Assembly (NCBI GenBank): GCA_033761835.1
Contig: JANRME010000214.1
Location: forward strand, 1 to 31,611
Direction: 5' to 3'
DNA length: 31,611 bases
Source of the DNA: JADJNW01 sp033761835
Lineage (GTDB): Bacteria > Bacteroidota > Bacteroidia > Chitinophagales > Saprospiraceae
Below, in pieces: positions 25,492-31,611 of the stretch (positions are counted from its first letter, which is position 1; the number at the start of each line of letters is the position of its first letter). The position numbers and the translations under genes are program-made. Under the pieces are notes generated by a model. That model was given only the letters and a program-made list of their open reading frames with translations, was not told the origin of the DNA and did not search any database.

Positions 25492-27892
25492 GCTTAAAAA
25501 TAATATAATCATCGGATTGCGAAATATTTGGCGCAATAAAACCAGCGCTTTTATTAATATTTTCGGACTGGCGATTGGCATGGCTACGGCCGTGCTGATT
25601 TTGCTTTGGGTACAAAATGAATTGAATTTTGACAAATACCACCAGAACGCCAAACAAACCTACCGGGTGCTGAGTCATATCAAAGTAAGTGCGGATGAAA
25701 TCTGGAATTGGAACACCACGCCCATGCTGCTCCTGCCGGAAGCGGAGAAGCAAATCCCTGAAATAGAGCAATTTGCGCGCTTTAAAAATGGGAGCAGGTA
25801 TGCTATTTTCAATGTAAATAATAATCTTTTTAAAGAAAAGCAGTACGCTTACGTTGATGAAAACTGGTTTCAACTCTTTGATTATCAATTTGTAGAAGGC
25901 AGCGCCCAGGATGCTTTGAAAGACATCAATAATATTATTTTGACGGAATCAAAGGCAAAGCAATTGTTTGGAAAACATAACGCGATGGGTAAGACGATTC
26001 GCATCGATACGCTTGATTTTGTTATAAAGGCAATTATCAAAGATAATCCTTCTAACTCGAGTTTTCAGTTTGATTATTTGATACCGCTCGCTGCGCATTT
26101 TTCTAATCCAGACAATTATGAAAACGACCGGCGTTGGGGCAATTTTAATTATAATGCTTTTATAAAAATCCGTCAAGATGCAGATGTGACAAGCGTTTCA
26201 GATAAATTAACTGCGGTTCTGAGAGATAATAAACAACAAGATTCCACTTCTTATCATACCTTGCAGCCGCTACCGACCATGCACTTCGATCATTCTTTGA
26301 TGAACGATGGATTTGCCACAGGAAATGAAACAACGGTGAAAGTGTTCACACTTATTGGCTTATTAATTCTGCTGATTGCCTGCATCAATTATGTGAGTTT
26401 GGCGACCGCCAAAGCGGGCCTCCGCACAAAAGAAGTCAGCGTCAAAAAGATCATCGGCGCAGGAAAAATGCTATTGTTCAGGCAGTTTATGACCGAATCG
26501 GTACTCACCAGTTTCATGGCTTTGGTTTTGGCGATTGGTTTGGTGCAGTTGGGCTTGGGCGTTTTTAATACCCTCATGCAGAATACTTTAGCATTGGATG
26601 CTAATAATTGGGCGGTTTGGTTTCTCTTTGGCGGCACGACGTTGGTGGCTATTTTGCTCACAGGCGTTTATCCTTCTTTATTATTAGCTTCTTTCCAGCC
26701 AGTGAAGTTATTGCGCGGCTTTAGTTGGGTAGCTGGCAAAAATGCGAATTTCAGAAAAGGCTTGGTTGTCATGCAATTTTTTATATCTACTGTATTGATA
26801 ATCAGTACAATTATTATTTATCAACAATTGCGATTTATCAAAACCAAAGATTTAGGGTATCAGAAAGAACATATTTTTTCGATTATTTTCCCTTATAATA
26901 TTTTCAATGGCCCCGACCGAAATGAACGAATGACTGTACTTGCTACTTTCAAAGAAAAACTGAGTACGCAAACCAGTATTAAAGATGTAGCCTTAGCCAG
27001 CGAATCTATTGTGAATAATGGCAGCAGCAGCAGTGGCAATTTGGATTGGGAAGGCAAGGAGCCTGGCTTCGATCCAACGGTGATGCAGATGTCGGCAGAT
27101 GTTGATTTTCAGAAGGTTTTTGGTTTGAAATTGGTGGAAGGGCGCTGGTTTGAAGAGGGCAACGTCGCAGATGAAAACAACTTAATCCTTAATGAAGCCG
27201 CCGCAAAAGCGCTGAAATTAAAAGAACCTTATATCGGGCAAAACCTTACTTTTCAGGAGGATCCTGGTCAAGTAGTCGGTATCGTGAAAGATTTCCACTT
27301 TCGCAGTATGCACGAAGCAATTATGCCTGCGGTGATATGCAATAAACCCAGTTGGCGCGGACAGATTTTTGTTAAAACGACCCCTGAGAAAACGTCCCAG
27401 GCATTGGTAGCCGCCGAAGCCGCCTGGAAAGAGGTTGTTCCCAATCAGCCATTTGAATATACTTTTGAAGATGAGGCTTTTGAGAAGCTTTACGAAAAGG
27501 ATCAAAGAACCGCTACCCTGCTCAATGTTTTTGCGGGCATCGCCATTTTCATTTCTTGCTTGGGTTTGTTTGGTTTGGCGACTTTCTCAGCGGAGCGGCG
27601 TACCAAGGAAATTGGCATCCGCAAAGTGCTGGGCGCTTCGATTGGTGATATTGCGACTTTGCTTTCCAAAGAATTTGTGCAATTGGTGCTCGTGGCCTTT
27701 GCGATTGCTGCGCCCGTCGGCTGGTGGGCGATGGACAAATGGCTGCAAGATTTTGCCTATCGTGTTGATATTCAATGGTGGATGTTTGCAATAGCAGGCG
27801 TAGCGGCTTTGCTCATAGCAGTATTCACCGTGAGTTTTCAGGCGGTTCGGGCAGGGATGTCCAATCCGGTGGAAGCTTTGCGGACGGAGTGA
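25490..27892 (+). CDS. P9: double FtsX/MacB-type ABC transporter permease, last of the P6-P9 run
   Basis: An 800-residue protein from ATG 25490 (MLKNNIIIGLRNIWRNK). The first FtsX unit departs from the consensus: NYVSLATAKAGLRTKEVSVKKIIGA from about 299, with Ser for Gly and Lys-Lys for Arg-Lys in the coupling segment. The second is canonical, RTKEIGIRKVLGAS near 702. Periplasmic domain 2 has a Ser run (NGSSSSGN, from an AGC repeat) leading to LDWEGKEPG (WEGK 520-523), which groups it with P2, P3 and P7. It ends NPVEALRTE. Its whole leader is an 8-bp-period repeat. An intrinsic terminator lies about 165 bp downstream after another repeat tract. Confidence 0.95.
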   Translation: MLKNNIIIGLRNIWRNKTSAFINIFGLAIGMATAVLILLWVQNELNFDKYHQNAKQTYRVLSHIKVSADEIWNWNTTPMLLLPEAEKQIPEIEQFARFKNGSRYAIFNVNNNLFKEKQYAYVDENWFQLFDYQFVEGSAQDALKDINNIILTESKAKQLFGKHNAMGKTIRIDTLDFVIKAIIKDNPSNSSFQFDYLIPLAAHFSNPDNYENDRRWGNFNYNAFIKIRQDADVTSVSDKLTAVLRDNKQQDSTSYHTLQPLPTMHFDHSLMNDGFATGNETTVKVFTLIGLLILLIACINYVSLATAKAGLRTKEVSVKKIIGAGKMLLFRQFMTESVLTSFMALVLAIGLVQLGLGVFNTLMQNTLALDANNWAVWFLFGGTTLVAILLTGVYPSLLLASFQPVKLLRGFSWVAGKNANFRKGLVVMQFFISTVLIISTIIIYQQLRFIKTKDLGYQKEHIFSIIFPYNIFNGPDRNERMTVLATFKEKLSTQTSIKDVALASESIVNNGSSSSGNLDWEGKEPGFDPTVMQMSADVDFQKVFGLKLVEGRWFEEGNVADENNLILNEAAAKALKLKEPYIGQNLTFQEDPGQVVGIVKDFHFRSMHEAIMPAVICNKPSWRGQIFVKTTPEKTSQALVAAEAAWKEVVPNQPFEYTFEDEAFEKLYEKDQRTATLLNVFAGIAIFISCLGLFGLATFSAERRTKEIGIRKVLGASIGDIATLLSKEFVQLVLVAFAIAAPVGWWAMDKWLQDFAYRVDIQWWMFAIAGVAALLIAVFTVSFQAVRAGMSNPVEALRTE

Positions 27893-27896
27893 ATTG

Positions 27897-27984
27897 GAGC
27901 GGGGAGACGAGGAGAAGGGAGACTTGGTGACTTGGGGATGGGGTGAATTGGTGACTTGGAGTGGAGTGACGAGGAGAAAGGGAA
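27897..27984 (+). repeat. 8-bp-period G-rich tandem repeat after P9
   Basis: Begins 4 bp after the P9 stop and reads in octamers such as GGAGCGGG, GAGACGAG, AGACTTGG, TGACTTGG, GGATGGGG, TGAATTGG, TGACTTGG. Bases 27929-27951 are the exact reverse complement of 30886-30908 beyond P10. Confidence 0.8.
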
Positions 27985-28055
27985 ATCATGACAATCTGCT
28001 AATCAGTTAAAATCAAGGTATTTTTTGCGCATAGTAATTTCATACTAATCATTCG

Positions 28056-28090
28056 AGAGCAGCCTTTGGGTTGCTCTTCTTTTTTCTTTC
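28056..28090 (+). terminator. Intrinsic terminator after P9
   Basis: Stem AGAGCAGCC (28056-28064) / GGTTGCTCT (28069-28077) with one G-U pair and a TTTG loop, followed by TCTTTTTTCTTTC. A strong rho-independent signal that ends the P6-P9 transcription unit and separates P10. Confidence 0.85.
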
Positions 28091-28368
28091 CAGTTAAGCA
28101 TTTGGACAAAATAAATATAAATTTAATTTATGGCAAATTGCTGATTTTCAAAGCAATGAGACTATCGACTTTCGACGAATAAAACTGTTCGACTGCTTAT
28201 TTCCAACTTTTGAATAAAGGATTCGTCTTTGCTAAATATCATAAGTATAAGTTCGGATTTTCCGATGCAAGTGTAACAGAAATTAAAATCAGCGCGTCTT
28301 ATTTCGATACTATTCCCACGTAAAATATTCTTAGCGTAATTGAATTGTATATCATAAAAACTAAAGCT
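28091..28368. other. Intergenic region before P10
   Basis: 278 bp with no gene that I can support. A short TCGGA-TTT-TCCGA inverted repeat lies near 28254-28266. No TGT...CGNACA pair or TGGCATGG element was found, so the P10 promoter appears different from those of P5 and P6. It ends in AAAGCTATG, the same start context as P4. Confidence 0.4.
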
Positions 28369-30777
28369 ATGCTTCAAAATTACATCAAAACCGCTTTTCG
28401 CAATCTGTTGAAAAACAGGACTTTTTCACTCATTAATATCATAGGATTAGCAGTAAGTATTTCGGTGTGCCTCCTGATTATTATGCTGATTCAGGATGCG
28501 CATCGCTACGACCAATTTCATCCAAATGGCGACAGGGTTTACCGCGTCATCACCGACGCGCAGCGCACCAATGGCGACGTCGAGTCTTATGCTTCCTCGC
28601 CTTATCTCATCGGTAAAACCTTGACCGATAATTACCGCTTCATAGAAGCCTGGATTCCATTAGGCAGAGGGCTCCACGGAGAAGCAACAGCAGAAGGAAA
28701 GCAATTAGCGGTAAGCGGTCTGTTCACCGATGCCAATTTTTTCAAATCATTTGGCTACCAACTCCAAAGCGGCGATCCTACGACCGTCTTTGCCAAGCCT
28801 TTTACTATTGTGCTGACTTCCGAAACGGCGCAGCGTTTTTTTGGTACGGCTGATCCCGTTGGTAAAACGATTGAATTCCCCGAAATTGGTTTGTTTGAAA
28901 TCACTGGCGTGCTGCAAGAGCCGCCCGGCAAATCACATTTGGAGTTTGAAGCCCTGGCTTCCTTTGCTACCGTGCCGAGTCTGGAAAGACAGGAGAATAC
29001 TCAATGGAACATCACCGAAGACTGGCGCGATTATTATTCCAACTATAATTACGTGCTGCTGAAGGACGGCGCGAACCCAAGCGAAGTGGAAAATGCCATG
29101 AACGCCATTTCTAAAGAACGCTACGCCAAGCTTGATCTCGAAACCCGCGATGCAGGCTATCGCTTCCGCTTACAGGCTTTAGGGAAAATTACGCCCGGCC
29201 CTATTCTTTCCAATAATATGGGTAGAGCATTGCCCGCCTTTTTGCTCTGGTTTTTATCTGCACTGGGCGGCGTCATTATTTTATTGGCGGGTTTCAATTA
29301 TACCAATTTGACCGTTGCCCATGCTTTAAAACGCACCAAAGAAATTGGCGTACGCAAGGTAATGGGTGCATCGCGCGGTCATGTGGCATGGCAGTTTCTC
29401 GGCGAAGCGATTTTTACAGCGCTACTGTCGCTTGGCATTGGTTTTCTACTACTGCAATTAATCATTCCAGGGTTCAATCAATTAGAATTTACCCGCTTTT
29501 CTGACATCACTTTGAAAATAGATGCTTCCACGGTCGCATGGTTTATTGCCTTTGCACTAACGGTTGGACTCTTGGCAGGCGCATTACCAGCGGCTTTATT
29601 ATCCAAAACACGCCCTCAAGTCATTTTACAAAAGCTGGAAAGCTTCAAGCCCTTCCGGCGCTTGGGCTTGCAAAAGACATTGATTGTCATTCAGTTCACG
29701 GTGTCCTTGTTGTTTCTGATTAGCATTACGATCAATTACCAGCAGATGCGCTATATTTTCAACATGGATTACGGTTTCAATCAGGAGCTATTGGTCAATG
29801 TGGAATTGCAGGGACAAGATTACCAGACCGTTGCCACCGAAATGAGCAATATCGCAGGCGTGGAGCGCGTCTCCGGCGTTTCGCATAATATGGGTACCTG
29901 GCAGGATCACTCGGTGGATATGCGCAAAAGCGTGGAGGAGGAGCCTGTCACCGTTCGGGATTATACTGTTGACCATCAGTTTATTCCCAATCTCGAATTA
30001 AAAATAATAGCCGGTGAAAATTTCCCTAATAACCCGACCCAGCAGCACGAGCTATTTGCTGTTGTGAATGAAAAATTTGTCGAACAATTTCAATTGGGTA
30101 CGCCGATGGATGCGCTTGGCAAAACCATCATCATTGGCGATAGCACCACCCTGGCGATTCGCGGCGTGGTGAAAGATTTTTTGTTCAAGCCTGCAAATTA
30201 CGCACTTGAGCCATTATTGCTACGGTACGATCCTACAGACCTGCGTTTGCTGAATATCAAAGTGAATAGCAGCGATGTGACCAGCACGCTGGCGGCGATG
30301 GAACGCACCTGGGATAAGATGGACCCTGCACACGAGTTTACCTACGAATTCTACGAAGACACCATCCGCGAGAACTACGCCAATATGCAAGACATCCTCT
30401 GGATTGTTGGCTTTATCACCTTTTTATCCTTTACAATTGCTGCCCTGGGCTTGCTCGGCATCGCTACGTATGCGGTGGCTACACGCACCAAAGAAGTGAG
30501 CATTCGGAAAGTATTTGGCGCAAACTGGTCGAATCTGACGATGCTACTGTCCAAAGAATTTATGCTCTTGCTATTAATTGCTACGGTATTGGCCGTTCCG
30601 GCGGCTTATTTTCTTGGCAACCTGATGCTGCAGTCCTTTGCTTTCAGGATTTCCATGAGCGCCTGGCTATTTTTACCCGGCGTGCTGGGTATGCTGCTCC
30701 TGGGCGCTTTGATGATCGGTTCGCAAGTGATGCGGGCGGTCGTGGCGAATCCGGTGGAGAGTTTGCGGAATGAATAA
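28369..30777 (+). CDS. P10: outlier double FtsX/MacB-type ABC transporter permease
   Basis: An 802-residue protein from ATG 28369 (MLQNYIKTAFRNLLKNR); an in-frame ATA at 28345 is ignored. The core plan is kept, but sequence is the most divergent of the ten: first coupling segment RTKEIGVRKVMGASRGHVAW from about 321, and second RTKEVSIRKVFGANWSN near 704 where paralogues have RTKEIGIRKVLGAS. The C-terminal helices (AAYFLGNLMLQSFAFRISMS) lack the usual WW(A/V)M and IQWW motifs. Codons are visibly more G/C-ending than in P1-P9. It has its own upstream terminator and leader, and octamer-repeat tracts in opposite orientation lie on both sides. Probably a separate subfamily that arrived independently of its neighbours. 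Confidence 0.94.
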   Translation: MLQNYIKTAFRNLLKNRTFSLINIIGLAVSISVCLLIIMLIQDAHRYDQFHPNGDRVYRVITDAQRTNGDVESYASSPYLIGKTLTDNYRFIEAWIPLGRGLHGEATAEGKQLAVSGLFTDANFFKSFGYQLQSGDPTTVFAKPFTIVLTSETAQRFFGTADPVGKTIEFPEIGLFEITGVLQEPPGKSHLEFEALASFATVPSLERQENTQWNITEDWRDYYSNYNYVLLKDGANPSEVENAMNAISKERYAKLDLETRDAGYRFRLQALGKITPGPILSNNMGRALPAFLLWFLSALGGVIILLAGFNYTNLTVAHALKRTKEIGVRKVMGASRGHVAWQFLGEAIFTALLSLGIGFLLLQLIIPGFNQLEFTRFSDITLKIDASTVAWFIAFALTVGLLAGALPAALLSKTRPQVILQKLESFKPFRRLGLQKTLIVIQFTVSLLFLISITINYQQMRYIFNMDYGFNQELLVNVELQGQDYQTVATEMSNIAGVERVSGVSHNMGTWQDHSVDMRKSVEEEPVTVRDYTVDHQFIPNLELKIIAGENFPNNPTQQHELFAVVNEKFVEQFQLGTPMDALGKTIIIGDSTTLAIRGVVKDFLFKPANYALEPLLLRYDPTDLRLLNIKVNSSDVTSTLAAMERTWDKMDPAHEFTYEFYEDTIRENYANMQDILWIVGFITFLSFTIAALGLLGIATYAVATRTKEVSIRKVFGANWSNLTMLLSKEFMLLLLIATVLAVPAAYFLGNLMLQSFAFRISMSAWLFLPGVLGMLLLGALMIGSQVMRAVVANPVESLRNE

Positions 30778-30783
30778 TTTATG

Positions 30784-30839
30784 TGGAATGATGGAATGAT
30801 GGAATGTTGGAATATTGGATTGTTGGATTGCTGGAAAAA
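30784..30839 (+). repeat. TGGAATGA-type octamer repeat after P10
   Basis: Seven 8-bp units in perfect register: TGGAATGA twice, TGGAATGT, TGGAATAT, TGGATTGT, TGGATTGC, TGGAAAAA. Bases 30807-30835 can pair with 30861-30889 at 22 of 29 positions across a 25-nt loop, so the two tracts may act as a hairpin at this convergent junction. Confidence 0.85.
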
Positions 30840-30861
30840 TGAATCAATCAAAAACAGCACT

Positions 30862-30967
30862 CCAACACTCCAATCACCCAATTCTCCAATTCACCCCATC
30901 CCCAAGTCCCCCCGTCACCAAGTCCCCCCGTCACCAAGTCCCCAAGTCACCAAGTCACCCCATCACC
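30862..30967. repeat. C-rich 8-bp-period repeat between P10 and the convergent gene
   Basis: In 8-bp register from 30896: AAGTCCCC, CCGTCACC, AAGTCCCC, CCGTCACC, AAGTCCCC, AAGTCACC, AAGTCACC, CCATCACC. AAGTCCCCCCGTCACC is a perfect 16-bp tandem pair (30904-30935). On the minus strand the units read GGTGACTT/GGTGACGG, matching the tract at 27897-27984. It overlaps the 3' end of the minus-strand gene. Confidence 0.85.
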
Positions 30968-31611
30968 GTCACACGCACCACATCACTCCACTGCCCCACA
31001 CGTTCATCTTTATAATGATAAATCATCCGGTACTCCCATACCTCACTTTTACCAGCAGGCGGTAGCGGCTCTTTATCAATATACGTCGGCACAGTATCGA
31101 TCGCCAGCAAACGCCAGGGCTCATCGCCTACCCGCTTTTGAATTTCCACCGCCGTCATACCCTGCCGCGGCCATACCAAATCAGGATGCCCACCCGCCAC
31201 CAGGCGAATCAGAAACTCCGGCTTGACCGTATGCATATCCACCGCACCCATTTCGCTGCCGACGATACCCAGATCACTGCCATCCGCTTCCGAATAATTC
31301 ACATGATTTTTGATACGCGCCACCATTGCCCTTACCCGTTTGAAAATACCCGGCTGTGGCGCAGGCGGTAGCATCATCATCGGCGGTTGCAGGGGTTCGA
31401 GGGTAGCCCCATTGCTGCCGGTACCCTCACTGATAATATCCCGATGGTCGGTCAATGAATACTGAAAAGTACCCGATTGATTCCGATACTTTATAAAAGC
31501 ATCAAAATAAGGCGCACTGATTTGCATATCCATTACTTCCTCCTGCATAATATTATACTTCGTAGCATATTTGGGCAGCTTGGCTGCATAATTATTAAGC
31601 CAGGGTACGCG
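30955..31611 (-). CDS. Partial protein of unknown function with a C-terminal fibronectin III-like segment
   Basis: The minus-strand frame is open from the right window edge (it reads RVPWLNNYAAKLPKYATKYNI before the first Met) to a TGA at 30955-30957, so the N-terminus is outside; at least 218 residues. The C-terminal ~90 residues (KPEFLIRLVAGGHPDLVWPRQGM to WEYRMIYHYKDERVGQWSDVV) look like a fibronectin III-like beta domain with a closing WSDVV strand. The middle is Pro/Met-rich (PPMMMLPPAPQPG). It resembles a group of Bacteroidota proteins of unknown role. No signal peptide or TM segment can be seen in this part. The last codons and stop lie inside the octamer repeat. Convergent with P10. 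Confidence 0.75.
   Translation of the reverse strand, partial: RVPWLNNYAAKLPKYATKYNIMQEEVMDMQISAPYFDAFIKYRNQSGTFQYSLTDHRDIISEGTGSNGATLEPLQPPMMMLPPAPQPGIFKRVRAMVARIKNHVNYSEADGSDLGIVGSEMGAVDMHTVKPEFLIRLVAGGHPDLVWPRQGMTAVEIQKRVGDEPWRLLAIDTVPTYIDKEPLPPAGKSEVWEYRMIYHYKDERVGQWSDVVRVTVMG

Noticed and set aside
2066..27738. Repeated minus-strand frames containing (A/S)P(N/S)TLR(M/I)PISLVRC
   Set aside because: They are the antisense of the conserved RTKEIGIRKVLGA coupling segment, so their similarity only reflects the permease paralogy.
28162..28377. 71-residue minus-strand reading frame before P10
   Set aside because: It overlaps the P10 start codon and shows no recognisable motif, signal peptide or partner. 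Best explained as chance in AT-rich DNA.
27897..30967. CRISPR array
   Set aside because: The repeats have an 8-bp period with no 25-40 bp repeat/spacer alternation and no cas genes.
30781..31065. Plus-strand reading frames across the repeats after P10
   Set aside because: Their low-complexity Pro/Ser-rich translations come from the octamer repeat itself.

Overview
The window looks like a chromosomal segment from a Bacteroidota bacterium, probably of the Saprospiraceae/Cytophaga/Chitinophaga type. The clues are ABC permeases of about 800 residues that begin M-(L/F/I)-(Q/K)-N-(Y/H)-x-K-I-A-x-R-N-L, moderately AT-rich DNA, A-rich start-codon contexts without clear Shine-Dalgarno sequences, a secreted DUF6807/PmoA-family protein, and a PIF1-like helicase with HRDC and helix-turn-helix tails. 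The genus cannot be named from the sequence alone. No tRNA, rRNA, CRISPR array or transposase was found.

The window is dominated by ten large paralogous membrane proteins, called P1 to P10 here. Each is a double FtsX/MacB-type (type VII ABC) permease with two copies of [TM helix, periplasmic domain, three TM helices] in one chain. Layout on the + strand: P1 (N-terminus cut by the window edge) and P2; a PIF1-like helicase; P3-P4; and P5 with its own upstream control region. A two-gene minus-strand unit follows (DUF6807 protein, then an esterase fused to two cupin domains). P6-P7-P8-P9 then form a tight four-gene run that ends in a good intrinsic terminator, followed by P10, which stands apart. 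A convergent partial minus-strand gene runs off the right edge. No ATPase, periplasmic adaptor, outer-membrane channel or regulator is encoded here, so the permeases must be energised by ATPases from elsewhere. By family precedent they would do mechanotransmission, export or lipoprotein-type work in the inner membrane. Substrates cannot be read from the sequence.

Two non-coding patterns stand out. (1) P5 and P6, 5.4 kb apart and separated by the minus-strand pair, carry the same upstream architecture: two tandem 17-bp sites of form TGT-N8/9-CGNACA spaced exactly 22 bp apart, then after an unconserved 52-bp spacer of identical length an 18-bp identical element beginning ATTCTGGCATGG. This resembles NtrC-type enhancer sites plus a sigma-54 -24 element, although the -12 part is poor. 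(2) Many intergenic spaces hold degenerate tandem repeats with a strict 8-bp (or 16-bp) period. Several share a TTGGTGAY core. Some form hairpins, two run right up to start codons, and two oppositely oriented tracts flank P10. The P3/P4 and P6/P7 pairs also share nearly identical DNA at their 3' ends, which suggests gene conversion or recent tandem duplication.
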